DNA of 64,000 nt from Prevotella communis (GTDB lineage: Bacteria > Bacteroidota > Bacteroidia > Bacteroidales > Bacteroidaceae): NCBI RefSeq assembly GCF_022024115.1, contig NZ_CP091792.1, positions 2,108,001 through 2,172,000 of the forward strand, in the 5' to 3' direction. Below, piece after piece: positions 15,812-23,547 of this stretch. The notes below the pieces were generated by a model that was given only the letters and a program-made list of their open reading frames with translations, ran no database searches and was not told where the DNA came from. The position numbers and the translations under genes were made by a program. The number at the start of each line of letters is the position of its first letter. Position 1 is the first letter of the stretch.

Positions 15812-17104
15812 ATGGACGATAACAGACAACTCGCAGTCATCACACAGCAGACTGCCGAAATCACAAAGAGTGTCGCTTCTATCAAGACCGACATCACCAA
15901 TGCTGCAACCGACAACAACAAGTCGCTGCAGGCCTGCCTCTCAGCAGGCGACCTCCTGCTCTCGCGCTCGTCGGAAATGAACGACGAACTGGACGCAGAG
16001 ATTGCTTCCTTCATCAAGAAGGCCAAGGCTACGGCCAAGGCAATGAAAGACCGCCGTTCTACCGTCACACAGGTCTTTGACCTCGTGAAGAAAGGCTTCA
16101 CCACCATGGAGAACTTCCTCGATGCCAAGTCTGAGGAATCCATTATCTACAAGCTACAGAAGAAACGCGACGAGTACGCCGCTTTCAAACTGGAACAGCA
16201 GCGTAAGGCCGAAGAGGAACGTCAGCGGCTCGCCCGCATCGAAGCAGCCAAGACTCAGCTACGCGAGGATGTCATCACGGTCTGCAACCAGATTGTCAAC
16301 GAGAAGACTTCCGAAGCACTCGACCGTCTCTCTGAGAAGTTCCGTCTGATGACGCTCGACAATGCGGAACAAATAAAGAAGGAAATATCTGAATATCCTA
16401 CAGAAATCAAGATTGCATCCTTCCTTGCCGACCGCAAGCCGTCGTTCTCGCCTGAGATTCCTGCAGAAGAGGCGCGAAACATCATGAACGCGGCCTATAA
16501 GGAGGTGAACGAATCGCTCACCAAATCCTACGCCGACTCGGTGGCTTCTACCAAACAGGACCTGCTCGACACCTTCGACTCAAAGGTTTCTGAACTACAG
16601 GAACAGAAGCGTCTCGAAGACGAGCGACGCAAGGCCGAAGAGGAAGCGAAGAAAGCTGCCGACGAGAAAGCCAAGGCCGAGGCTGAGGCTCGCGCCAAGG
16701 CTGCTGAGGAAGAGCGTAAGAAGCGCGAAGAGGAACTGAAAGCGGCTGAGGCACAGGCTGAGAAAGAACGTCTGGAGAAAGCCGAGGCCGAGCGTAAGCA
16801 GCGCGAGGAAGAAGATCGCATCCGTAAGGCGCAGTCGCAGACGCAGACGCTCTTCGACCAGGCTCCCGCCATCGCCGCTCCTGTCAAGGCGAAGGTCTCT
16901 CACCATATTGAGATAGATGATCCTACTGGCTTCCTCGCCATCATTCAGATGTGGTGGACGCACGAAGGCTCGAAGATGTCACTCGAAGACCTCAACAAGA
17001 AACTGGGCTTCATGGTCAAGACTTGCGAGAAGGTGAAGAACAAAGAGGACATCACCGTCATCGACCCTGCCGTCCGCTATGTCGAGGACATCGTGGCAAA
17101 ATAG
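15812..17104 (+). CDS. Long coiled-coil protein of the recombination block
   Basis: A 430-residue protein. Residues about 110-160 and 255-350 are charged heptad-rich helices (AEEEAKKAADEKAKAEAEAR-type), with a globular C-terminus (ITVIDPAVRYVEDI). No ATPase motif is seen, so it is not an SMC or SbcC protein. Placed between recT and the RecE-like nuclease, it may act as a scaffold or DNA-associated partner; that is inference from position. A family-A hairpin follows its stop at 17123. Confidence 0.6.
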   Translation: MDDNRQLAVITQQTAEITKSVASIKTDITNAATDNNKSLQACLSAGDLLLSRSSEMNDELDAEIASFIKKAKATAKAMKDRRSTVTQVFDLVKKGFTTMENFLDAKSEESIIYKLQKKRDEYAAFKLEQQRKAEEERQRLARIEAAKTQLREDVITVCNQIVNEKTSEALDRLSEKFRLMTLDNAEQIKKEISEYPTEIKIASFLADRKPSFSPEIPAEEARNIMNAAYKEVNESLTKSYADSVASTKQDLLDTFDSKVSELQEQKRLEDERRKAEEEAKKAADEKAKAEAEARAKAAEEERKKREEELKAAEAQAEKERLEKAEAERKQREEEDRIRKAQSQTQTLFDQAPAIAAPVKAKVSHHIEIDDPTGFLAIIQMWWTHEGSKMSLEDLNKKLGFMVKTCEKVKNKEDITVIDPAVRYVEDIVAK

Positions 17105-17122
17105 TCTCTCTTGGGAAGTGTG

Positions 17123-17144
17123 CAGCGTGGTTTTTGCCACGCTG
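17123..17144. repeat. Family-A hairpin after the coiled-coil gene
   Basis: CAGCGTGG/CCACGCTG with loop TTTTTG; left flank GTGTG, 18 bases past the stop codon. Confidence 0.6.
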
Positions 17145-17184
17145 TCCTCCCCACTATTTGTCTAACCCCTTAAAAGAATAGTGT

Positions 17185-17460
17185 ATGAACAAGTACAAGA
17201 CTGTCATCGTCGTTCAGCCTGTATCATGGACTGGCGACAAAGTGAACAAGTATCAGGCTACTGCCACCGTCTCTAATCATGCTAACGAGGTTGTCAAGCG
17301 CATCCAAGGCGACCCCAAGCCCAACGAGGCGCTGGCCAAGCAGTCGCTTCTCGAAGAGTTGCGCATCTGGCGTGACGTTGCCATCGAAGCCTATGCCGAT
17401 GTGAGCGACATCCTCACCGAAGAGGCAAAGGCCGAAGCAGCCATCAAGGAAAGTAAGTAG
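17185..17460 (+). CDS. Hypothetical protein between recombination genes
   Basis: A 91-residue protein with a beta-strand-like start (KYKTVIVVQPVSW) and a helical acidic second half. No family was recognised. It is followed within 9 bases of its stop by a family-A hairpin (17469-17488). Confidence 0.5.
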   Translation: MNKYKTVIVVQPVSWTGDKVNKYQATATVSNHANEVVKRIQGDPKPNEALAKQSLLEELRIWRDVAIEAYADVSDILTEEAKAEAAIKESK

Positions 17461-17468
17461 TCACAGTG

Positions 17469-17488
17469 CCCTGCGGTTCTCCGCAGGG
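17469..17488. repeat. Family-A hairpin, clearest plus-strand copy
   Basis: CCCTGCGG/CCGCAGGG with loop TTCT and left flank CACAGTG. It lies 8 bases past one stop codon and 20 before the next start codon. Members of this family also occur at 14663, 17123, 26438, 29142, 34731, 36028, 38723, 45674, 46244, 53075, 54151, 57478, 58123, 59117, 60788, 63033 and 63846. Confidence 0.7.
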
Positions 17489-17508
17489 TTCCCATAACTC
17501 CCATCAGC

Positions 17509-18180
17509 ATGAATCACGACCCTTACTACTCTCGCTCAGAGGTCTCTAACTCCGACCTCACAGCCCTGCGCAACAAGCTACACCCTGCCCTCGACTTCGT
17601 GAAGCCTGCGGCACGTGCCAAGGCGTTCCACCTCGGTACGCTCGTCGATGGTCTCGTCACAGAGCCTAAGAACTGCAATCACTACAGGCTCACCGTTGGC
17701 GACGAGAAATATACGTCCGACGAATGGAAGTGGGGCAAGCAGCAGCTCGAAAAACTGAGAAAGGCGGCAACGAAAGATGCTTTTCTCGACTACGTGCTGA
17801 AAAATGCCGTCGGCCAGCAGGTCTTCGTCAACCCCTCTCAGCACTTCGACCTCGGTTGCTACTCCTTCGACCTGCCTACGCGCTGTAAGTTCGACTGGCA
17901 TCTGGGCCTCTTCGGTGGCGACCTGAAAACATGCAGCGCAACGACACAGGATGCTTTTGAACAGAGCATCGACTTCTTCGATTGGGACAGAAGCCGTGCG
18001 TTCTATATGGACCTCACGCACTCTCTCAATCCTTCTCTGGGCAATCAGGACTTCATCTACGCTGTCTCAAAGACGGCAAACAAAGTCTTCTTCAAGAAGA
18101 TTGTACGTGGCGACGAACTCTACGAGCGTGGCCGACAGAAGTACCTCGAACTGGCCTTCCAATATTGGCTCTTCACTTAG
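17509..18180 (+). CDS. RecE-like PD-(D/E)xK exonuclease
   Basis: A 223-residue protein. The N-terminal motif AFHLGTLVDGLVTEP is typical of RecE/exodeoxyribonuclease VIII relatives, and the catalytic D-x-K appears in FGGDLKTCSA near residue 145, with an aromatic C-terminal part. It should resect double-stranded DNA ends to give single strands for the RecT protein, acting in the cytoplasm during replication or repair. It is shorter than E. coli RecE and contains only the nuclease domain. Confidence 0.72.
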   Translation: MNHDPYYSRSEVSNSDLTALRNKLHPALDFVKPAARAKAFHLGTLVDGLVTEPKNCNHYRLTVGDEKYTSDEWKWGKQQLEKLRKAATKDAFLDYVLKNAVGQQVFVNPSQHFDLGCYSFDLPTRCKFDWHLGLFGGDLKTCSATTQDAFEQSIDFFDWDRSRAFYMDLTHSLNPSLGNQDFIYAVSKTANKVFFKKIVRGDELYERGRQKYLELAFQYWLFT

Positions 18181-18265
18181 AGCCATCGTTTCCATAGTCT
18201 TCGGGCAGGGCGCCACCCTGCCTACTAACAACCGTTTTTATTCACCCATTTTAATAACAAGCATT

Positions 18266-18661
18266 ATGAAAAAGACTCATTCAAACAAGAAGAGAAGTTC
18301 TTTCATTTCGGCCATCCGTGCCAGTAAGTATCGCAATGTCCGTCTCAACGGAGCAAAGCCTGTCTTCACCAAGAGCTACACAGACAAGCGAGTGGCGCAC
18401 TCCGCTCATGGCTTCAGCGGCATCCGCGACGAAGAGGCCGTTCAGACGCTCACGGTCAATCTCGTAAAGTACCTGCAGAAGAAGGTCGAGAACTTCAACC
18501 CGAAGAAGCAGCGCATCGCCATCGAGAACCCGACACTCACAGGCTTCGTGCTCTCCTTCTTCACTGGCGGCAAGCGTCACGAGAAGTACATCTGCTTCAA
18601 GACCATGCCCAACCGTGCGGTCTATCGTCGTTGTAACCAATTCGTGCAGGCTTATGCCTAA
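18266..18661 (+). CDS. Hypothetical basic protein
   Basis: A 131-residue lysine- and arginine-rich protein (MKKTHSNKKRSS, then RIAIENPTLTGFVLSFFTGGKRHEKYI). The ATG at 18266 was chosen; an upstream frame overlaps the nuclease gene. The stop overlaps the helicase start by 8 bases, so expression is probably coupled. It may bind nucleic acid, judging only by charge. Confidence 0.5.
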   Translation: MKKTHSNKKRSSFISAIRASKYRNVRLNGAKPVFTKSYTDKRVAHSAHGFSGIRDEEAVQTLTVNLVKYLQKKVENFNPKKQRIAIENPTLTGFVLSFFTGGKRHEKYICFKTMPNRAVYRRCNQFVQAYA

Positions 18662-20042
18662 GTATCAGCCTTACCCATATCAGGAAGTCGGCATTGCCAA
18701 GACCCTCGAAATGAAGCGCTGTATCAACGGCGACGAAATGGGTCTTGGCAAGACCGGCCAGGCCATCGTCAGCGTGGCTCGCGCTCACGCTACGCCATGT
18801 CTGGTCATCTGCCCTGCATCATTGAAGATAAACTGGCAACGAGAGGTCGAGAACTTCACCGACCTCCGACCGCTTATCCTCAAAGATAGCGTGAAGTCCA
18901 CCTTCCCTTATCTCATAGGAAAGATGAACCTCTATGATGTGGTCATCGTCAACTATGAGTCATTGAAGAAGTTCTTCGTCGTTCACGAAGAGCGTGGGGC
19001 CAAACTGAAAGACATCGTCTTCCAAGAGGTCATCAAGCAGTTCCGCTCTGTCATCATCGACGAGTCACACCGCTGCAAGAACCCAACCACGGCAACGGCA
19101 AAGCACGTCATGGGCATCTGCCACGGCAAGGAGTATATCAACATGCTCACTGGCACACCTGTTGTCAACGACCCGAAAGACCTTGCCACTCAGCTATGCA
19201 TCCTCGGACGTATCGCTGACTTCGGAGGCTACTCTGAGTTTGTCAATCAGTATGGCGACGGTAAGCACCTCGCAGAACTCAACGCCATCCTGCATAACTC
19301 ATGCTACTTCCGTAGGGCCAAGAAAGAGGTGCTGAAAGACCTGCCTGACCTCACGCGCTCTCGTGTCATCACAGAACTCGCCAACCGCGACGAGTATGAT
19401 CTCTGTGCCAACGACCTGCGGGCATGGCTCAAAGATTATAAGGGACTCACCGATGCTGAGGCTCGTCGTAAGATGCGTATGCAGGCACTCGTCAAGTTCA
19501 TGAACCTGCGTAAGCTGGCAGGACAGGGAAAGGTTGATGCTGCCGTCCAGTTCATTAGCGACACCGACGAACAGGTGGTGGTCTTCGCTGAGCACCACGA
19601 CATCGTGGACGCGCTCAAAGAGGCCTTCCCTGATGCTGTCTGTGTCACAGGCCGTCAGAACGCTGTCGAGAAGCAAGCTGCCATCGACTCGTTCCAGGCA
19701 GGCAAGCGTCGTGTCATCATCTGCTCCATCAAGTCTGCAGGTGTAGGACTCACGCTCACCGCCTCTTCCAACGTCATCTTCATTAACCTGCCTTGGACAA
19801 TGGCCGACCTCTCTCAGTGTGAGGCGCGCTGCCACCGCAACGGACAGAAGAACGCTGTGAACTCATGGATTCTCATAGGTGAGAACTCCATCGACGAATA
19901 TCTCTACTACCTCATTATGAAGAAGGGTTCAGTCGCTTCGAAAATCACTGGAGCATCCGACGATGCTATCAAGGATGAACATTACTTCGACGAACTCGCC
20001 GACCTCTTCATCAATGGTATCAAGAAAGAAGAAAATGTTTAG
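18654..20042 (+). CDS. SNF2-family DNA helicase/translocase
   Basis: A 462-residue superfamily 2 ATPase with all Swi2/Snf2 landmarks: motif I GDEMGLGKT (residues 26-34), motif Ia CPASLKINW, motif II IIDESH, motif III TGTPVVND, motif V SAGVGLTLTASSNVIFIN and motif VI QCEARCHRNGQ. It would move along double-stranded DNA and remodel bound proteins or forks. Its place between the recombination and replication genes suggests fork restart or recombination support. Length is typical of phage SNF2 proteins without accessory domains. Confidence 0.9.
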   Translation: MPKYQPYPYQEVGIAKTLEMKRCINGDEMGLGKTGQAIVSVARAHATPCLVICPASLKINWQREVENFTDLRPLILKDSVKSTFPYLIGKMNLYDVVIVNYESLKKFFVVHEERGAKLKDIVFQEVIKQFRSVIIDESHRCKNPTTATAKHVMGICHGKEYINMLTGTPVVNDPKDLATQLCILGRIADFGGYSEFVNQYGDGKHLAELNAILHNSCYFRRAKKEVLKDLPDLTRSRVITELANRDEYDLCANDLRAWLKDYKGLTDAEARRKMRMQALVKFMNLRKLAGQGKVDAAVQFISDTDEQVVVFAEHHDIVDALKEAFPDAVCVTGRQNAVEKQAAIDSFQAGKRRVIICSIKSAGVGLTLTASSNVIFINLPWTMADLSQCEARCHRNGQKNAVNSWILIGENSIDEYLYYLIMKKGSVASKITGASDDAIKDEHYFDELADLFINGIKKEENV

Positions 20043-20057
20043 TCACTTTTATTTATT

Positions 20058-20504
20058 ATGGAATTAACAGGTAAAGTAATTGCAATCATGGAGGCCAAAG
20101 GTGGCGTGTCAGCACGTACCGGCAATTCATGGATGACTCAGGAATACGTCATAGAGGTTCCAGGTCAGTACCCACGAAGAATGCTGTTCAACATCTTCGG
20201 TGAGGATCGAATCAAGCAGTTCAACATTCAAGCGGGCGAAGACATCACCGTACAGTTCGATATCGACGCTCACGAGTACAACGGTCGTTGGTTCAACGAG
20301 GTTCGAGCCTACAATGTCCTGCGCTCTAATCAGCAAGGCGCGGTTCCTGCGGCTACCACAGCAGCACCACAAGCTGCCGCTCCTACCGCCGCCCCTGCTC
20401 CTGCAGCAGCTCCAGCACAGGGTCAGCAGCCTGCTCAGAATCCTTTCCCGCCTGCCGCTCCTGAAGCCGAAGGTGGCGAAGGCTCCGATGACCTGCCATT
20501 CTAA
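20058..20504 (+). CDS. OB-fold ssDNA-binding-like protein (DUF3127)
   Basis: A 148-residue protein. Residues 1-92 match the Bacteroidota DUF3127 domain (MELTGKVI, then SWMTQEYVIEVP, then FDIDAHEYNGRWFNEVRAYNV), a predicted OB fold. Residues 93-140 are an Ala/Pro/Gln-rich linker and the end is SDDLPF, almost the canonical SSB tail DDIPF. It probably works as the phage SSB, coating single strands and recruiting host enzymes through the tail. The adjacent SNF2 gene (15 bases upstream) and DUF1367 gene form one block. Confidence 0.8.
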   Translation: MELTGKVIAIMEAKGGVSARTGNSWMTQEYVIEVPGQYPRRMLFNIFGEDRIKQFNIQAGEDITVQFDIDAHEYNGRWFNEVRAYNVLRSNQQGAVPAATTAAPQAAAPTAAPAPAAAPAQGQQPAQNPFPPAAPEAEGGEGSDDLPF

Positions 20505-20515
20505 AACGATAGGCC

Positions 20516-20950
20516 ATGAAACTGCTCCTTCTTAACACACGTCAGGGCCTAAAGCCCATGTACGACGAGGACTACGACGAGAAGAAGAAGTTGAAAATCG
20601 ACGAGGTGTACGAGGCAGAGATTCGTCTGCCTCGTAACCTTAAGTTCCACCGCAAATACTTCGCGCTCCTGCGTTGCGCGTGGGAATATCTCAACGAGAA
20701 ACAACAGACATTCTTCAAGAACGACATCGAAGTCTTCCGTAAGTCGCTCGAAGTGACTGGAGGATGGTGTGAACCTATCTTCGACATCGAGACTGGTGAA
20801 TGGCATCACGCACCAAAGTCTATCTCCTTCGAGAAAATGAAGGAAGAAGAGTTTGAACGACTATACAATGCCGTCAGAGACATCATCTTCCGAGCACTCA
20901 TTCCTCAAATCTCTAAAGAAGAGTTTGATCGTGCCCTCGCTCATTTCTAA
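20516..20950 (+). CDS. DUF1367-type phage recombination-associated protein
   Basis: A 144-residue protein with the DUF1367 signature RNLKFHRKYFALLRCAWEY. This family occurs in lambdoid and other phages near ninB/recombination genes; its biochemical role is not established. Here it lies 12 bases after the ssDNA-binding gene and before the initiator, consistent with a replication/recombination function. Confidence 0.7.
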   Translation: MKLLLLNTRQGLKPMYDEDYDEKKKLKIDEVYEAEIRLPRNLKFHRKYFALLRCAWEYLNEKQQTFFKNDIEVFRKSLEVTGGWCEPIFDIETGEWHHAPKSISFEKMKEEEFERLYNAVRDIIFRALIPQISKEEFDRALAHF

Positions 20951-20962
20951 ATCCTTAAACGT

Positions 20963-21958
20963 ATGGACTCAAAAACATTCCTCTCTCTTACCGACACTTT
21001 CTGGCGCATAGACCACGAGGTGCCTTTCACGCCAACAGCAGCGAAACTCTATCTTCATCTTCTCTATCAGGCGGCACAGATTGGCTTCACCAACCAGTTA
21101 TCCCGCTCTGATGAAATGCTGGCCGCTGAGCTGGGAATGTCGCGCAACACCATGCTTCGTGCCAGAGAAGAACTGATAGGTAAGCAGTTGCTCTCTGTCT
21201 TCTCATTCGGAAGAGGGCGTGGACGCAATCTTTATCAAGTTAATGTTCAGGATAATGTGCAAGGTATTGTTCAGGTTATTGTTCAAAATTTGAACAATAA
21301 AACAGCAAATACACCCCAACTTATTGTTCAAAATTTGAACAATAACGCATCATCCGAGACTGATTGTAAACCTATTGTTCAAAAATTGAACAATAAATCG
21401 CAATCTAATGTTCAAAAATTGAACAATAACTTGACAGATGAAAATTCGGACAATATATATATAATAAATAAAGAAGAAAATAATATAAATAATATATCGT
21501 CCGAAAGTGAAAATGAGCCGTTCTTTGCACCCTTATCTGACTCATTACCCACCTCTCAGCCACAAAACGCTCCTACACCCCCTAAAAAGCCTCACAAGGC
21601 CAATCCTCAGTCTGAGGGTGAAGCCGTTCTGCCACTTCAAATAGATGACCCTTACGACTTCGCTCATTTTTGGGAACTATACGACAAGAAGGTAGGTAAG
21701 CCGAAAGCGGAAAAACTATACGCCAAACTATCTCTTCGTGACCGAAAGGCTATCTTCGAGTATATACCTCGCTATATCGCCTCTCAGCCAGACAAGCAAT
21801 ACAGAAAGAATCCTGAAACATTTCTGCGTAATCGCTCGTGGGAAGACGAGGTAATCTCTGCTTCCGCTCCTGCGGCTTCTCCTGCGGGCACTATCCTAAC
21901 AGATAACTCACCCTCTAAATTTGATAATGACTTATGGCAAAGAAACAAGAAAGCCTGA
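20963..21958 (+). CDS. Replication initiator, winged-helix N-terminus
   Basis: A 331-residue protein. Residues 1-95 resemble a winged-helix initiator (RSDEMLAAELGMSRNTMLRAREELIGKQL). Residues 100-165 contain the repeated peptide IVQNLNN four times, encoded by the iterons at 21276-21429. A flexible Pro/Ser-rich linker follows, and a C-terminal domain near 225-300 (DPYDFAHFWELYDKKVGKPKAEK) like that of DnaD/phage initiator proteins. It probably binds the iterons in its own gene and brings the DnaC-like loader encoded next (25-base overlap) to the origin, as lambda O does. Confidence 0.75.
   Translation: MDSKTFLSLTDTFWRIDHEVPFTPTAAKLYLHLLYQAAQIGFTNQLSRSDEMLAAELGMSRNTMLRAREELIGKQLLSVFSFGRGRGRNLYQVNVQDNVQGIVQVIVQNLNNKTANTPQLIVQNLNNNASSETDCKPIVQKLNNKSQSNVQKLNNNLTDENSDNIYIINKEENNINNISSESENEPFFAPLSDSLPTSQPQNAPTPPKKPHKANPQSEGEAVLPLQIDDPYDFAHFWELYDKKVGKPKAEKLYAKLSLRDRKAIFEYIPRYIASQPDKQYRKNPETFLRNRSWEDEVISASAPAASPAGTILTDNSPSKFDNDLWQRNKKA
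21276..21500. other. Predicted replication origin (iterons plus AT-rich zone)
   Basis: Four near-identical palindromes built from TTATTGTTCAAA and TTTGAACAATAA halves lie at 21276-21300, 21321-21345, 21373-21396 and 21406-21429, with weaker TTGTTCAG half-copies just upstream (about 21240-21275). Immediately after them, 21433-21500 is very AT-rich (ATATATATAATAAATAAAG). Iterons followed by an unwinding zone within an initiator gene is the lambda-type origin layout. Confidence 0.72.
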
Positions 21959-22533
21959 CCGACTCCATCAATCAGCAGATGCAGCGACTCGCCGCTGGCC
22001 GACCTGTCGCCGACAACCGCATCCATATCGCTCTGCCTCATGCAGAACATATATTGCAGCGTGGACTCGTTCATTTCCTCGGAAAAGATGCTCAGTGGCT
22101 TCCAGAATATCACGAGATAGCGGAATGGCTCACAGACAATAAGAAGAAGGGCCTGCTCTGCTACGGAAACTGCGGACGTGGGAAGACGCTCATTACTCAG
22201 CATATTCTACCCATCGTATTCATCTATTACTACCGTCTCGTTGTCAGCACACACACGGCGCTCGAACTCAACGAGAACTACAAAGACATCGTTTGGAAGA
22301 AAATCATTTCCATCGACGACGTGGGAACAGAACCAGAGGCGAATGACTACGGTGTCCGTCATCGTTACTTCGCCGAACTCGTTGACGAGTGTGAGCGGAA
22401 AGAAAAACTCCTTATCGTCAGCACAAACCTCACGGGCGACGAACTCCTTGCGCGCTACGGCGAAAGAACGATTGACCGTCTCTTCGCGCTCACCAACCAA
22501 GTGCTCTTCAAAGGAAACTCGCTACGAAAATGA
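21934..22533 (+). CDS. DnaC-like helicase loader ATPase
   Basis: A 199-residue AAA+ protein: Walker A GNCGRGKT at residues 78-85, Walker B ISIDDVG, and sensor-type VSTNLTGDE. It would load the host replicative helicase (no phage helicase of DnaB type is seen in the window) at the phage origin. It overlaps the initiator gene by 25 bases and the next gene by 4. Confidence 0.88.
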   Translation: MAKKQESLTDSINQQMQRLAAGRPVADNRIHIALPHAEHILQRGLVHFLGKDAQWLPEYHEIAEWLTDNKKKGLLCYGNCGRGKTLITQHILPIVFIYYYRLVVSTHTALELNENYKDIVWKKIISIDDVGTEPEANDYGVRHRYFAELVDECERKEKLLIVSTNLTGDELLARYGERTIDRLFALTNQVLFKGNSLRK

Positions 22534-22739
22534 GCATCTTCGCTGAAATCTCTCCGTCTGATACTTACGTCATCTACGACCAGTTCCACTTTGGCTGTCC
22601 TGACCATATTGAGGTGCCAGTCAAAGGACGCGACGAGGCGTTGAAGACGTACTCATTCTACAAACAGTCCTACCCAAAAGAATCTCTCGGACTCGTTACC
22701 ATCGAATATTACAGACATCTTAAACTGAAAATCTCATGA
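22530..22739 (+). CDS. Hypothetical protein
   Basis: A 69-residue protein joined to the loader gene by an ATGA overlap, and to the following gene in the same way. It has mixed aromatic and charged residues (TYVIYDQFHFGCP) and no known motif. Translational coupling on both sides supports that it is real. Confidence 0.5.
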   Translation: MSIFAEISPSDTYVIYDQFHFGCPDHIEVPVKGRDEALKTYSFYKQSYPKESLGLVTIEYYRHLKLKIS

Positions 22740-22945
22740 ATACTACTCCTACCACCGTGCCCGAAACATCCGCTTCGGACTTCTGCTGTGGCAATTGTGC
22801 CAACATGAATCATGAGGACATCTTCGGCTGTGGCTTCTGTGCCGCAAAGAAACGTCCTGTCTATTGTGGCGACAAAGCCTGCTCTGACGACTTCATCGAA
22901 GAAGACAAAATGGAATGGGAACCTAAAGACTACAACGGCCTATGA
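22736..22945 (+). CDS. Small cysteine-rich, probably zinc-binding protein
   Basis: A 69-residue protein with eight cysteines, including CCGNC, CGFC and CGDKAC, that could hold one or two zinc ions. It overlaps both neighbours by 4 bases. Similar short zinc-ribbon proteins occur in phage early operons. No specific role can be assigned. Confidence 0.55.
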   Translation: MNTTPTTVPETSASDFCCGNCANMNHEDIFGCGFCAAKKRPVYCGDKACSDDFIEEDKMEWEPKDYNGL

Positions 22946-23145
22946 TTTTCATTTCCATCCTCTCTATCTGCTGCACCATCATTGCAGCAGTCATCCTCTA
23001 CCGCGAACTATACGCCCTCAACCGCAAAATAATACACTTTCAGGAAGAGGTGCGCAAACTGCAACAGTCACAGTGCGCTGAGGTTCAGCCTCAGAGAAAG
23101 AAAAAGAAGCGTGTTCGCATCATCACCCCAAACAGGGTTTTCTAA
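22942..23145 (+). CDS. Small membrane protein with basic tail
   Basis: A 67-residue protein. Residues 1-20 form one transmembrane helix (ISILSICCTIIAAVILY), then a short coiled-coil-like stretch and a basic tail (RKKKKRVR). Possibly a small membrane-bound early protein; function unknown. Confidence 0.5.
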   Translation: MIFISILSICCTIIAAVILYRELYALNRKIIHFQEEVRKLQQSQCAEVQPQRKKKKRVRIITPNRVF

Positions 23146-23163
23146 GTATTAAACAATCAAAGT

Positions 23164-23547
23164 ATGAACAGACAGAAAATAGTGTATATCAGCGGCAAGA
23201 TTGGCGAGAAGAAACTCTCGCCCATTACTGTCAAAAAGTTCCAAGACGCGCAAGACCTCCTGCTCAGTCAGGGCCATGCTGCCGTCAATCCTGCCGACAA
23301 GCAGTATCAGAAAGAAATGAAGCATCATGTGGCCATCGAAAAGAAAAGATACGAGAAGCAGCATTTCAAAAAGGACTTCGACGAATATGGCCAAATGTTG
23401 CTCTACGACATGCATTTCATCTGGGGATGCGACGCTATCTATATGCTTCCCGACTGGCGCAACTTGCCTGGAGCAACAGCAGAACATTCCTACGCGAAAT
23501 CCTGTAACAGAGAAATTATCTACGCCGACCCATCAACAGCAGAATGA
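23164..23547 (+). CDS. DUF4406 nucleotide-deoxyribosyltransferase-like protein
   Basis: A 127-residue protein starting with VYISGKI, a typical beginning of DUF4406, which has the nucleoside 2-deoxyribosyltransferase fold. MLYDMHFIWGCDAIYMLPDW and a later glutamate in GATAEHSYA fit the fold. The family might act on nucleotide sugars or modified nucleotides. It overlaps the cytosine methylase gene by 4 bases, which hints at a link to DNA or nucleotide modification. Confidence 0.65.
   Translation: MNRQKIVYISGKIGEKKLSPITVKKFQDAQDLLLSQGHAAVNPADKQYQKEMKHHVAIEKKRYEKQHFKKDFDEYGQMLLYDMHFIWGCDAIYMLPDWRNLPGATAEHSYAKSCNREIIYADPSTAE

Noticed and set aside
21276..21429. CRISPR-like array
   Set aside because: The repeats are palindromic, in frame within the initiator, and spaced irregularly by 9-28 bases. 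They fit iterons and not CRISPR repeats with unique spacers.
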